DNA of 64,000 nucleotides, from positions 62,001-126,000 of the forward strand of contig MKTZ01000027.1 in NCBI GenBank assembly GCA_001898505.1, read 5' to 3'. How positions within the stretch are numbered: position 1 is the stretch's first letter; every line of letters begins with the position of its first letter. The notes beneath the pieces are model-generated. The model saw only the letters and a list, made by a program, of their open reading frames with translations, searched no databases and was not told the DNA's origin. The stretch comes from Sphingobacteriales bacterium 50-39 (GTDB lineage Bacteria; Bacteroidota; Bacteroidia; Chitinophagales; Chitinophagaceae). Both the position numbers and the translations under genes were made by a program. Shown here piece by piece: positions 10,412-20,108 of the stretch.

Positions 10412-12001
10412 ATGAAAAATATTAAAATCATACTGCTATTTTCTGGGGTCTTTATTTTCTCTTCGTGTAAGAAGAGTTTCACGGATATTCCATATTACGG
10501 GCTGCAAACTGTACAAAATACGGGTGTATTTCAAACATCCGCGGGTTGTATCAACTATGTGACAGGCTGTTATTCCGTGATCAACGAAAATGACTGGTGG
10601 CAGACCATGTGGTACCGGCTCAATTTCGAAACAGCCACCGATAATGGATGGCTGGGAAATCTGGGAGGATTTAGCAATGCTGCGTCCTACCGGGCTGTCG
10701 GCAGCCTGGAAAGCATCACTCCAACCGCCGGGGATGTTGTCCAGCTTTATCAATTCAGCTACCTGGGTATCGGTCAGTGTAATTTCGGGATCGCCAATTT
10801 AGCAACATCGACCGTTGATGCTCAGTTGAAAACGCGCCTGACCGCCGAAATGCGGTTTTTGAGAGGGTTCTTTTATATGGACCTGGCAAAAAATTTTGGA
10901 GGGGTGCCGCTTTATACCGAGAATACCAAGCAAAGCGAGATCCCGCTGGCAAGAGCTACGGCTGACCAGGTCTGGGCATTTATCAATGCGGATTTTGAAT
11001 ATGCGGCGGCCAATCTGCCTCAACGTAAGAATTATACGACCTCCGAGGATATGGCAAGGGCCAGCAAGGGAGCGGCATTGGCTTATCTGGCTTATGCGAA
11101 CTTATGGTCCGGTCATTATGATTCTACCGTGCTGGCAGCAACACAATTGCTGGCGTTGAATGAATACCATCTCGAGCCCAATTATGGCGATATTTTTAAG
11201 ACTGCCTATTACAATGGGCAGGAGTCGATCTTCGAGATCGGCGCGAATAACCTGATCGGCAACGTGAACCCGGTGGTGGCCGGAAGCGGCGCCGACGGAG
11301 GCTGGGGCTGGCATGTACCCAGCAGCAACCTGGAAGATGCGTTCTTAAATGAAAATGACAGCATCCGCAGGGTCAATACGATCATAAAAAACGGACAGCC
11401 TGTTGCGGGAGATCCGGCAGTGACCAGCTGGAATGGCCGGCCAAGCGGAAATACTTCGGGAAGGAACTGGAGGAAATACTATATCCCGCTGGGAGAACGG
11501 AGCCCTGTCAACCAGGGATATAACAACCGCTGGCAGCCCAAGCCTTATATTTTTATGCGATTGGCTAATGTTATGTTGATCTATGCCGAAGCTGCTGCCC
11601 GGAATGGAGATGCCACAACGGCCAGCTCGATGCTGAACCAGGTACGTGCGCGGGTAAACCTGACGCCAAAGACCGGACTGTCGGGGGATGCATTGGTAAA
11701 TGCCATTATCCTGGAGAAGAGACTGGAATTGGCCGGAGAATATGCGGATGTGAGATGGGATGACCTGCATAGGGTTAAGGTCAATGGCACTACCTTGATG
11801 TCCTCTATGTTCGGGCCCAGTGGTAGCTATGTGCAATGGCTGCAAACAAATACAGACCCGTATGACAGCAGGACCAATATCGCCGAGGTGACTGCCAATA
11901 AGGGGAAGCTGTATAAACCCGGAACCAATGATCTCTTCCCCATTCCACAAACGGAAATTCAAGCGGGTGGTGGAGTCATTAAACAAAACCCCGGGTATTG
12001 A
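10412..12001 (+). CDS. SusD/RagB-family glycan-binding lipoprotein
   Basis: 529 residues. A lipoprotein signal ends at FSSC (Cys19), so the protein is lipid-anchored. The body is the alpha-helical SusD type: an N-terminal SusD-like region (about 25-200, with MRFLRGFFYMDLAKNFGGVP) and a C-terminal RagB/SusD region (about 270-529, with MRLANVMLIYAEAAARNGD, LNQVRARVNL and the ending FPIPQTEIQAGGGVIKQNPGY-like tail). SusD proteins sit on the cell surface over the SusC barrel and hold the glycan during import. The gene is co-directional with susC and 17 bases ahead of the hydrolase gene, so the three are very likely co-transcribed. Confidence 0.96.
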   Translation: MKNIKIILLFSGVFIFSSCKKSFTDIPYYGLQTVQNTGVFQTSAGCINYVTGCYSVINENDWWQTMWYRLNFETATDNGWLGNLGGFSNAASYRAVGSLESITPTAGDVVQLYQFSYLGIGQCNFGIANLATSTVDAQLKTRLTAEMRFLRGFFYMDLAKNFGGVPLYTENTKQSEIPLARATADQVWAFINADFEYAAANLPQRKNYTTSEDMARASKGAALAYLAYANLWSGHYDSTVLAATQLLALNEYHLEPNYGDIFKTAYYNGQESIFEIGANNLIGNVNPVVAGSGADGGWGWHVPSSNLEDAFLNENDSIRRVNTIIKNGQPVAGDPAVTSWNGRPSGNTSGRNWRKYYIPLGERSPVNQGYNNRWQPKPYIFMRLANVMLIYAEAAARNGDATTASSMLNQVRARVNLTPKTGLSGDALVNAIILEKRLELAGEYADVRWDDLHRVKVNGTTLMSSMFGPSGSYVQWLQTNTDPYDSRTNIAEVTANKGKLYKPGTNDLFPIPQTEIQAGGGVIKQNPGY

Positions 12002-12018
12002 TGCTCAATGAAAACTAA

Positions 12019-13671
12019 ATGAACAGATCAAGACAGGCTATGATAAATATTTTTTTTGTACTACTTTCTTTGGCGTTGAGTTGTAAGAAGGGAAGCTCTT
12101 CTTCCTCTTTTCCACCAACAGACCCGTGCATTTTCAATGGTATCGATACCTGCCAGCAAAAGTCGACGCTGGAGGTGAATCTGGCCGGCACCCATCAAAC
12201 CATTCACAGTTTCGGCGCGTCCGATGCGTGGTCCTCGAAGTTCGTTGGCAACTGGGCTAATCTTTCAAAGAAAAACCAAATAGCCGATTATCTTTTTAGC
12301 ATGGATGTAGATTCCAGCGGCAACCCAAAAGGCATTGGGTTGTCGCTTTGGAGATTCAATATCGGCGCCGGGAGCTATGAGCAGGGTGATTCCAGCGGCA
12401 TAGCGGACGAGTACAGGCGGGAGGAGTGTTTTCAAAATCCGGATGGGACCTATTCGTGGAATAAGCAACAGGGCCAGCAATGGTTTTTGAATGCGGCCAA
12501 GACGAGGGGGGTAAAGTACCTGTTAGGTTTTGCGTGTTCCCCTCCCGTCTATCTGACCACCAATGGCAAAGCCTATGGGACGGGTACTGCTCAATTCAGC
12601 CTGAGCTCTTCCAAGTTCCAGAACTATGCCGACTTTCTCGTCCAGGTATGCAAGCATTTCCAGGGAACCAGTACGCCCCTGGATTATATAAGTCCTGTCA
12701 ATGAGCCGCAATGGAATTGGGGGTCTTCGAACAACCAGGAGGGATCGGCTGCATCCAATGCGGACATTGCCGGGCTTGTGAAGATACTCGGACCTGACCT
12801 GCAGGCAAATGGGGTAAACACCCATATCGTAGTGGGCGAGGCCGGGCAGATAACTTTTCTGAACAATGCCACTAATGATGGCCGGGGTGATCAAATAAAC
12901 CAGTGGTTCAATTCTTCCAGTTCGAATTATCTGGGGGGTGTGGCGGGTGTTGACAATACTATTTCTTATCATAGCTATTTCACCACCTGTCCGGCTGCGA
13001 CGCTTGTGACGGACCGCCAGGCGGCGGCTGCCAGTGCCAAGAGCGCCAATTCCTCTCTTCAATTGTGGGAGACGGAGTTTGGGGTCCTGGGGGATATCTG
13101 TGGATCATTGAATGGCTATCCGAGAAATACGAGTATTGATTACGGGTTGTATGTGGCGGGAGTGATCCATAACGACCTGGCTGTTGCGGGCGCCTCCTCC
13201 TGGCAGTGGTGGCTGGGTATCAACCCTTATAATTACAGTGACGGCTTAGTGTATATCAATACTCCATCAGGTGCGATGGACCCGTCATTGTCAAAGACGG
13301 ACGGTCTGGTTTCTGATTCCAAGCAACTGTGGTGTATGGGGAACTTTTCGCGATTTGTCCGGCCGGGGATGATCAGAGTGGATGCTGTTCTGAACAATCA
13401 AACCGACCCCGTGTATGCAGCAGGCGATGTCATGGTGTCGGCCTATACAGACCCTGTTGCCAAAACGCTGGTCCTTGTCATCGTAAATAACCGGACAAGC
13501 TCTTCTGTTATATCTTTGGGAGGGCTGGGCGGATCGGCCACCCTGACGGGTAGTACTATTACGGCTTATGTGACCAGCAGCACGAAGAGCTTGCAGAAGT
13601 CCACCATGGCCGCTAACAAGATCCAGCTGGACGCCAGAAGTGTCACTACCCTGGTGGCAAACTATCAGTAA
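12019..13671 (+). CDS. GH30-family-like surface lipoprotein glycoside hydrolase (candidate endo-beta-1,6-galactanase)
   Basis: 550 residues with lipoprotein Cys22 (LALSC), so probably surface-exposed. The N-terminal strand motif TIHSFGASDAW, the acid motif SPVNEPQWNW (Glu229) and LQLWETEFGVLG (nucleophile probably Glu353) match the clan GH-A layout of family GH30 and its beta-1,6-galactanase-like relatives; the C-terminal 120 residues form the beta-sandwich typical of GH30. The family includes beta-1,6-galactanases, beta-xylanases and beta-glucosidases, and subfamily cannot be fixed by eye. The neighbouring GH35 beta-galactosidase makes a galactan target more likely (inference). The stop codon overlaps the next start (TAATG). 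Confidence 0.8.
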   Translation: MNRSRQAMINIFFVLLSLALSCKKGSSSSSFPPTDPCIFNGIDTCQQKSTLEVNLAGTHQTIHSFGASDAWSSKFVGNWANLSKKNQIADYLFSMDVDSSGNPKGIGLSLWRFNIGAGSYEQGDSSGIADEYRREECFQNPDGTYSWNKQQGQQWFLNAAKTRGVKYLLGFACSPPVYLTTNGKAYGTGTAQFSLSSSKFQNYADFLVQVCKHFQGTSTPLDYISPVNEPQWNWGSSNNQEGSAASNADIAGLVKILGPDLQANGVNTHIVVGEAGQITFLNNATNDGRGDQINQWFNSSSSNYLGGVAGVDNTISYHSYFTTCPAATLVTDRQAAAASAKSANSSLQLWETEFGVLGDICGSLNGYPRNTSIDYGLYVAGVIHNDLAVAGASSWQWWLGINPYNYSDGLVYINTPSGAMDPSLSKTDGLVSDSKQLWCMGNFSRFVRPGMIRVDAVLNNQTDPVYAAGDVMVSAYTDPVAKTLVLVIVNNRTSSSVISLGGLGGSATLTGSTITAYVTSSTKSLQKSTMAANKIQLDARSVTTLVANYQ

Positions 13672-16600
13672 TGTACGCCACGGGACGAAATATAAGTTTT
13701 TTCCTTTTGTCATGGCTGTTGCTATGCCCAATCCTTTTCCTGTCCTGCAAAGAGAATAGTAGCCCCCACACCCTTTTTAGCAAGCTGGATGCCGGAACTT
13801 CCGGCATCCATTTTAGTAATACCATTACGGAGAACGACTCTGTCAACCTGGTAGTTGATGAATATACCTATATGGGCAGCGGTGTTGGCGTGGGGGATTT
13901 TAACAGGGACGGGCTGCCGGACCTTTTTTTCGGGGCATCGCAGGCCAGTTGCCGTCTGTATCTGAACCTGGGCAATCATCATTTCGAGGATATTACAAAA
14001 AAGGCGGGGCTGGAAACGACCAGCTGGTGTACCGGTGTCAGTGTGGTGGACATCAACAATGACGGGTATCCTGATATTTATGTTTGTGTATCGGGTAATG
14101 TGCCGGGTGTTAAGAGAAAGAACCTGCTTTTTATCAATAACCACGATCTTACGTTCACGGAAAGTGCGTCTGAATATGGCCTGGCTGATACCAGCTATTC
14201 TACCCAGGCGGCGTTCTTCGACTATGACAGGGACGGGCGGCTGGATATGTATCTTGTCAACCATGAGCTGCATCCTGCCGTTGCGCAAAACGATATTGTC
14301 AAGCCTGACCTCAGCGGGCATTCCATCCGAAGCGATAAGCTATATAAGAACATGGGTATCCTTCCGGGCACCAACCATCCTTATTTTAAGGATGTTTCGT
14401 TATCTGCCGGCATCAAGGATGATGGATATGGGCTTGGGGTTGTTGTGAGTGATCTTAATGGGGACGGGTGGCCGGATCTATATGTCACCAATGACTATTT
14501 AAGTAATGACCTTTTGTGGCTGAACAACAGGAATGGGACATTCACCAATGTTATTGCAGAATCGCTGGGGCATCAAAGTTATAGCAGCATGGGGGTGGAT
14601 GCGGCAGATATCAACAACGACGGACTTCCGGATATTGCCACGTTGGACATGATGCCTGAGGACAATTACCGGAAAAAGATGATGTTCTCGTTTATGAATT
14701 ACGGTCGCTATGAAACGGAAAGAAGGGCAGGGTATCAGCCGGAATTCATGAGGAATATGCTACAGCTAAACCGGGGGGTGAGTCTTAATGGCGATACGGC
14801 TATACCCTATTTTAGCGAGATCGGGCAATTGGCGGGAATGAGCGAGACGGATTGGAGCTGGAGTGTGTTGCTGGCTGATCTGGATAACGACGGCAATAAG
14901 GATATCAGCATTACGAATGGAATGGGGCGGGACCTGATCAATTCGGATTTTGTAAGTTACCGGAGTCAAACTTATGGGGTGATCGAGAAGAGTGCACGGG
15001 AGCGACTGCTGAGAGGTCAGCTGGACAGCCTGGGCGCTGTGCCTTTGCGCCATTATTATTTCCATAACAATGGTAACGGGAGTTTTTCTAATGAGTCTTT
15101 GTTGGCGGGATTTAGTGAAAAAGCCATTTCCAATGGGGCGGCTTATGTGGACCTGGATAATGACGGCGATCTGGATCTTGTGGTGAATAATATCAACCAG
15201 GAGGCGTCTGTCTATATCAATAACAGCCGGGGGGACGGGAACAGCCGCGGAGCGGGGGGAGACAGCGGCAGGGGGCATTTTATAAATTTTGTGCTGCAGG
15301 GGGATAGTCTGAACCGGGATGGATTTGGAACGAAGATCTTTTTGTGGCAAAATGGGCTTGTGCAATCCGAGGAAGAATATCCTGTCAGGGGGTATGCTTC
15401 TTCTGTGGATACGAGGATGCATTTCGGAGTTGGGAAGAATGGGCGGATCGATAGCGTGATCGTCACCTGGCCCAATGGGAAACAACAGCGTTTGTCCGGG
15501 CTGCCAATAGATACGACGCTGGTGATGGATGAAAAGGATGCGGGGCGAGCCGATGCGGACCACCGTTGGCTGGGGGCCTTTGTCGATGTAACGGATTCGC
15601 TTGGGGTGCGGGTTAAACACCAGGAAACATTCTTTAATGATTTTGCTTTTACGCCGCTGCTTCCGCAGAAATATTCGCAGCTGGGTCCTTTTATAAGTGT
15701 GGGTGATGTGAACGGGGATGGTCTTACCGACTTCTTTATCGGGGGCGCTTTTAAACAATCGGGGGAGGTTTGTTTGCAGCAAAAGAACGGGTCCTTTCTA
15801 TGCCGGGCATTGGTGGGTGGACCGAAATACGAGGAGGACATGCAGAGCGTACTGGTAGATGTAGATGGAGATAATGACCTCGACCTGATCGTTGCGGGTG
15901 GCAGCACCGAGTTCGATAAAGGATCGCCGTTCCATACACCCCGACTTTATCTTAACGATGGCAAGGGAAATTTTGCGTTGAGCCCGTCGGCCTGGCCGGG
16001 GACCGTCAATACAATTGCGCAAGCCGTGAGCTTTACGGGGGGCGGGGGAGCGCCTTTGCGGGTTTTTATCGGCGGGAGGGTATCGCTCGAGTATCCTGGT
16101 ACGCCCAAAAGTTTTTTGCTGGAGTATCGAAATGGCGTGTTTGTGGATATAACCGCTGAAGTATGTCCTGCCTTGTCCGAAGCGGGGATGATAACGGCGT
16201 CTGTTTGGGCCGATGTTGATGGGGATGGGAAGGATGAGCTTATCATCGCCGGCGATTGGATGCCGATACGTGTTTTCAAAGCCGATGGCGGGAAGATGAA
16301 GGAAGTGACCAGCTCCCTGGGGCTGGGGGGTGATCATGGCATGTGGAAAAGTCTTGCGGTGGCGGATGTAGATGGAGATGGGGATATGGATATTATAGCC
16401 GGGAATATGGGCTCGAACAACCCGTATCATGTTTCGGCAGAGACGCCGCTGGAGCTGTTTGCGAAGGACCTTAAAGGAAATGGGCGGATCGATCCCCTGC
16501 TCTGTTATTATATACCGGATGATGCCGGAAAAAAGACATTACAGCTTGGACTGAATCTGGATCAGCTGGCCCGGCAGATACCTTCTTTTAAAAAGCGGTT

Positions 16601-17060
16601 CCTGCGGAACACTGATTTCGCATCGACCGATCTTGGGGGCTTGTTCCCGGACGATGTTTTGAAGGATGCTATTAAGCTCCGGTGCAATGAATTGCATAGC
16701 TGCTGGTTTGAGAATTTAGGGGGTGGGAAATTTCGTAAACATATTTTGCCTTTAGAAGCTCAGTTTGCTCCCGTGAATGCGATAGTTGCCCATGATCTGG
16801 ACGGAGATGGCAAACCGGATCTGTTACTGGCGGGTAATGAGTATCAGGCGGAAGTGATGTATGGCCGCTATGATGCATCTTATGGCCTGTTCTTGAAAGG
16901 AGAAGGGGCGGGGGAATTTAGGGCTTTGACAAATGTTGGAGATGGGATATTTATTAAGGGCGATGTGAAAGACATGAAGTTGATAAAGAACAGCCGTGGC
17001 GATGACCTGATCCTGGTTGGGATAAATAATGAGCGAATGGAAATTTTAAGACATAGATAA
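13671..17060 (+). CDS. Large FG-GAP/VCBS-repeat lipoprotein with ASPIC/UnbV domain
   Basis: 1129 residues starting in the TAATG overlap with the GH30 stop. A lipoprotein signal ends at FLSC (Cys26). The rest is two runs of FG-GAP/VCBS propeller repeats (about 60-500 and 655-1125) carrying many calcium-loop motifs such as DINNDGYPD, DLNGDGWPD and DVDGDGKDE, with an ASPIC/UnbV domain between them (about 540-615; GFGTKIFLWQNG, VIVTWPNGKQQ). Proteins of this kind are frequent beside susCD in Bacteroidetes and are presumed to bind glycans or to be surface scaffolds; no enzymatic residues are evident. Its position between two hydrolase genes with almost no spacing argues for a role in the same locus. 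Confidence 0.85.
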   Translation: MYATGRNISFFLLSWLLLCPILFLSCKENSSPHTLFSKLDAGTSGIHFSNTITENDSVNLVVDEYTYMGSGVGVGDFNRDGLPDLFFGASQASCRLYLNLGNHHFEDITKKAGLETTSWCTGVSVVDINNDGYPDIYVCVSGNVPGVKRKNLLFINNHDLTFTESASEYGLADTSYSTQAAFFDYDRDGRLDMYLVNHELHPAVAQNDIVKPDLSGHSIRSDKLYKNMGILPGTNHPYFKDVSLSAGIKDDGYGLGVVVSDLNGDGWPDLYVTNDYLSNDLLWLNNRNGTFTNVIAESLGHQSYSSMGVDAADINNDGLPDIATLDMMPEDNYRKKMMFSFMNYGRYETERRAGYQPEFMRNMLQLNRGVSLNGDTAIPYFSEIGQLAGMSETDWSWSVLLADLDNDGNKDISITNGMGRDLINSDFVSYRSQTYGVIEKSARERLLRGQLDSLGAVPLRHYYFHNNGNGSFSNESLLAGFSEKAISNGAAYVDLDNDGDLDLVVNNINQEASVYINNSRGDGNSRGAGGDSGRGHFINFVLQGDSLNRDGFGTKIFLWQNGLVQSEEEYPVRGYASSVDTRMHFGVGKNGRIDSVIVTWPNGKQQRLSGLPIDTTLVMDEKDAGRADADHRWLGAFVDVTDSLGVRVKHQETFFNDFAFTPLLPQKYSQLGPFISVGDVNGDGLTDFFIGGAFKQSGEVCLQQKNGSFLCRALVGGPKYEEDMQSVLVDVDGDNDLDLIVAGGSTEFDKGSPFHTPRLYLNDGKGNFALSPSAWPGTVNTIAQAVSFTGGGGAPLRVFIGGRVSLEYPGTPKSFLLEYRNGVFVDITAEVCPALSEAGMITASVWADVDGDGKDELIIAGDWMPIRVFKADGGKMKEVTSSLGLGGDHGMWKSLAVADVDGDGDMDIIAGNMGSNNPYHVSAETPLELFAKDLKGNGRIDPLLCYYIPDDAGKKTLQLGLNLDQLARQIPSFKKRFLRNTDFASTDLGGLFPDDVLKDAIKLRCNELHSCWFENLGGGKFRKHILPLEAQFAPVNAIVAHDLDGDGKPDLLLAGNEYQAEVMYGRYDASYGLFLKGEGAGEFRALTNVGDGIFIKGDVKDMKLIKNSRGDDLILVGINNERMEILRHR

Positions 17061-17067
17061 AAATTGA

Positions 17068-18894
17068 ATGATGAATAGATTTTTTTTGGCTGTGCTATGT
17101 GTGCTATTTACGATGAGTTCCTCCATGGCACAGAAGCATACGTTTACAGTAAATGATACTGCGTTCTTATTGGATGGGAAACCATTTCAGATAATATCGG
17201 GGGAGATGCATTATCCCCGGATACCGAGGGAGGCGTGGAGGCAAAGGATGAAGATGGCAAAGGCCATGGGTATCAATACCATTGGGACATATGCGTTCTG
17301 GAATGTGCATGAACCGGAGAGGGGCAAATTCGACTTCTCAGGGAATAGTGATATTGCGGCTTTTGTGAAGATCGCGAAGGAAGAGGGATTGTGGGTGGTG
17401 CTTCGGCCCAGCCCTTATGTTTGTGCGGAATGGGAGTTTGGCGGGTATCCCTATTGGTTGCAGAACATCAAGGGGTTGGTGGTGAGGAGCAAGGAGCCGC
17501 AGTATCTAAAGGAATATGAAAGTTATATCGACCGGCTGGGTAAGGAACTGTCTCCGTTGCTGGTGACCAATGGGGGGAATATCCTGCTTGTTCAGGTAGA
17601 GAATGAGTATGGGGCTTATTCAAATGACAGAGAATATCTCGAGATCAACCGGCGGCTATTTGTCCGGGCGGGTTTTAATTGTCTTCTGAATACCTGTGAT
17701 CAATCAAAAGATGTGGAAAAAGGGATACTACCCGGATTGCTGCCTGCTGTAAATGGGACCAACAGCCCGGATAATGTAAAGTCGATCATAAATAAGATCA
17801 ATAATAACAAGGGGCCCTATTTTGTTTCTGAATGGTATCCTGCATGGTTTGACTGGTGGGGGGAGCAGCATCATACCGTGCCTTCTGAAAAATATGCCCA
17901 GCAATTGGATTCGATCCTGTCGGCGGGTATTTCTATCAATATGTATATGTTCCATGGAGGAACGACGCGGGGCTTTATGAACGGCGCAAATTGTTATGAC
18001 ACCTCCTATTACCAGCCGCAGATCAGCAGCTATGATTATGATGCGCCGCTGGATGAAGCAGGCAATGCAACTGAAAAATTTATGGTTTTCAGGGGTGTAA
18101 TAGAACGTCATCTGCCGAAGGGGCAACGTCTTCCCGAGGTGCCGGCGACGAAAAGGACTATTGTCTTACCGCGGATCGCATTTAAGGAGCAGACTTCGCT
18201 GGCCAGTTTTCTTCCAAAGCCTACCGAGGGTTTAAGGCCGCTGACCTTTGAAGACCTTCATCAGGGATATGGATATGTTTTATACCGGACAAGGATCAAG
18301 GGAGGGGATTCCGGCGTGTTGAGACTGAAAGACCTTCGGGACTATGCGATCGTATTTATCAATGGGAAGAGGAAGGGAGTTTTGGACCGGATGCAAAAGC
18401 AGGACAGTCTTTGGCTTTCCATTCCCCGGGGAGAGGCGACCCTGGATGTGCTGGTAGAAAATATGGGCCGGATAAATTTCGGACCTAACCTTTTGAAGAA
18501 TAAGAAGGGTATTACCCAGGAGGTGTTGTTTAATCAGAAGGAGGTTAAGGGGTGGAAGATGTTCTCTTTGCCTTTTGACCGGGTGGACTCTGTGAAATTT
18601 GCGAAGAGTGGGGGTGTGACTGAGATGCCCGTATTAAAAAAGGCGGTGTTCCAATTGGAGGCTGTTGGTGACACGTATCTGGATATGCGCGCCTGGGGAA
18701 AAGGGTGTGTGTGGGTGAATGGGCATCATTTGGGGAGGTATTGGGAAATAGGACCTCAGCAGACTTTGTATGTTCCGGTGGAGTGGTTGAAGAAGGGAAA
18801 TAATGTGATAGAGGTGCTGGAGTTGTTGAAACCCGGGCAGAATGAGATCAGGAGTGTTGAGAAGCCGATATTAAGTTCTCTCAGATCACAGTAG
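17068..18894 (+). CDS. GH35 beta-galactosidase
   Basis: 608 residues with a signal peptide ending near MSSSMAQ (about residue 21), so it is periplasmic or secreted. The GH35 hallmarks are all present: ISGEMHYPRIP, RPSPYVCAEWEFGG, the acid/base Glu180 in QVENEYG, and the nucleophile Glu255 in SEWYPAWFDWWG, followed by NMYMFHGGTTRGFMNG. The C terminus holds the usual jelly-roll domains ending in WVNGHHLGRYWEIGPQ. The enzyme removes terminal beta-linked galactose. Two ATGs sit in tandem at 17068 and 17071. It is the last gene of the locus: only seven bases separate it from the gene before, and the next gene is convergent. Confidence 0.95.
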   Translation: MMNRFFLAVLCVLFTMSSSMAQKHTFTVNDTAFLLDGKPFQIISGEMHYPRIPREAWRQRMKMAKAMGINTIGTYAFWNVHEPERGKFDFSGNSDIAAFVKIAKEEGLWVVLRPSPYVCAEWEFGGYPYWLQNIKGLVVRSKEPQYLKEYESYIDRLGKELSPLLVTNGGNILLVQVENEYGAYSNDREYLEINRRLFVRAGFNCLLNTCDQSKDVEKGILPGLLPAVNGTNSPDNVKSIINKINNNKGPYFVSEWYPAWFDWWGEQHHTVPSEKYAQQLDSILSAGISINMYMFHGGTTRGFMNGANCYDTSYYQPQISSYDYDAPLDEAGNATEKFMVFRGVIERHLPKGQRLPEVPATKRTIVLPRIAFKEQTSLASFLPKPTEGLRPLTFEDLHQGYGYVLYRTRIKGGDSGVLRLKDLRDYAIVFINGKRKGVLDRMQKQDSLWLSIPRGEATLDVLVENMGRINFGPNLLKNKKGITQEVLFNQKEVKGWKMFSLPFDRVDSVKFAKSGGVTEMPVLKKAVFQLEAVGDTYLDMRAWGKGCVWVNGHHLGRYWEIGPQQTLYVPVEWLKKGNNVIEVLELLKPGQNEIRSVEKPILSSLRSQ

Positions 18895-18900
18895 CAGGCT

Positions 18901-19185
18901 TCAGTACTCTTTTGATTCAAAAAGTTGCAGGATCTTCACTTGCGGGCCGGAAATCAATGTGCCTTCAACTTTTGGCCACAGGTTTTGTAAAGCAGCCTTT
19001 GTTGCCAGCGCTTCGTCGAGCCTTTCAAATTCAAGATCGACAATGGCGAAGTTGGGGTCATCAGTGGGGCGGTAGATATGGTAGCGTTTGACGCCTGATT
19101 TTTTTCGATTGAGCGGGTCGCTGTCAAATACTTTTTTCCAACCCTCGAAGTTGGAAACTTTATGCTCTATTCTTAGAATTATCAT
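18901..19185 (-). CDS. Small ferredoxin-fold protein, antibiotic-biosynthesis-monooxygenase-like
   Basis: 94 residues, no signal peptide. The order EHKVSNFEGWKKVFDSDP, a central FAIVDLEFERLDEA and a C-terminal strand fits the dimeric alpha-beta barrel (ABM/Dabb-like) fold of small cytoplasmic proteins. No catalytic residue can be named. The gene converges on the GH35 gene with six bases between the stops and has a short unassigned region upstream (19186-19241). It is not obviously part of the galactan locus. A second small ABM-like protein is encoded at 22964-23275. Confidence 0.65.
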   Translation of the reverse strand: MIILRIEHKVSNFEGWKKVFDSDPLNRKKSGVKRYHIYRPTDDPNFAIVDLEFERLDEALATKAALQNLWPKVEGTLISGPQVKILQLFESKEY

Positions 19186-19241
19186 ATGGAGAGGCTTTAG
19201 GCGTGGGGGTATGACTACTAAAGTTAATTCAATTTATACTA

Positions 19242-20048
19242 TTACCTGACGTAGAGCCCCCATGCGTCGTATCCATTGGCAACGTAATAACCTGTCATGT
19301 CAAGGGACATGGGAGTCGAAGCTCCTTCAAAGGCCCGCCAGGCGGCGGAGCTACCGGGACCGTTATAGGGGATTGACATTCCAACGAGAAAGATATCGTT
19401 ACCGATGGCGGTAATTCCGTTGACCGTACAGTTATTGACGCCATCGGAAAGGGAGCGGGGGGCGCTGACCTGGTTGCCGACGACACGCTACAAGCTGCGT
19501 CTGTGTGATCGTGCCCCCATTATCCACCCAATAGGAGGCGCGGGATCTGCCATTGCAATAGGCCGGGCATTCCGGCGTATTGAAGCTGAACCCTGTAACA
19601 TATACTTTTCCGCCGGTGACAGCGATGCCCCGCGTAAAGGAGTTATAGCTAACGGTGTTGTCGCCGACAATATGGGGGGAACCATTCTTCCATGGGACAG
19701 CGGCATGATCCCAGGCAGCGGTCTGCCCATTCCCTACCACATAGACATCGTAATTCCTAAGTACGAATAGCTTTACGGCCATCTTGACGGGGCATTGATC
19801 GGTGCAACCGTTGCTTTCAGTTGGGTTGTCATGGCCGGGATCAAAATGAGCTGGGCGGGGTCGACAGTTACCGCGGTGACATGGGTGACGGTGTCCCCGG
19901 GTGACGGTGGAGGAGATGGCTTTTGACCGTCTTTTGTACAGGAGAACAGGCAGGCAATAAGAGGAAAGAACAGGAAAAAAATGGCCTTTTTTGGGGCATA
20001 TTGGAAATTGTTGGCTGTCAATATACGCCTGAATTGGTAGAATGTCAA
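19242..20048 (-). pseudogene. Decayed lipoprotein gene with Ig-like (Big_2) start and repeat-type body
   Basis: Three consecutive pieces in different frames read as one protein. The first (20048-19773) has a lipoprotein signal ending LFSC, a proline linker and the first strands of a Big_2-type Ig domain (VTAVTVDPAQLILIP), then stops. The second (about 19782-19480) continues with DVYVVGNGQTAAW and VPWKNGSPHIVG, repeat motifs of Chitinophaga-type secreted proteins, and runs out of frame near 19490. The third frame (about 19485-19242) carries CTVNGITAIGNDIFLVGMS and ends GYDAWGLYVR. Most of the Ig domain is missing at the first junction, so there is at least one deletion and one frameshift. The only start in frame is a TTG at 20048; an ATG lies nearby in another frame. 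Confidence 0.75.
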
Positions 20049-20108
20049 GTATGCGGCTGTAACTTTTTAGCCGGCGGCATCGTCTTAATCTTTTATAAAT
20101 AAACTTTC

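Noticed and set aside
14766-15782. 338-codon minus-strand frame inside the FG-GAP protein gene
   Set aside because: Low-complexity antisense of repeated Asp/Gly codons; the plus frame has obvious FG-GAP and ASPIC motifs.
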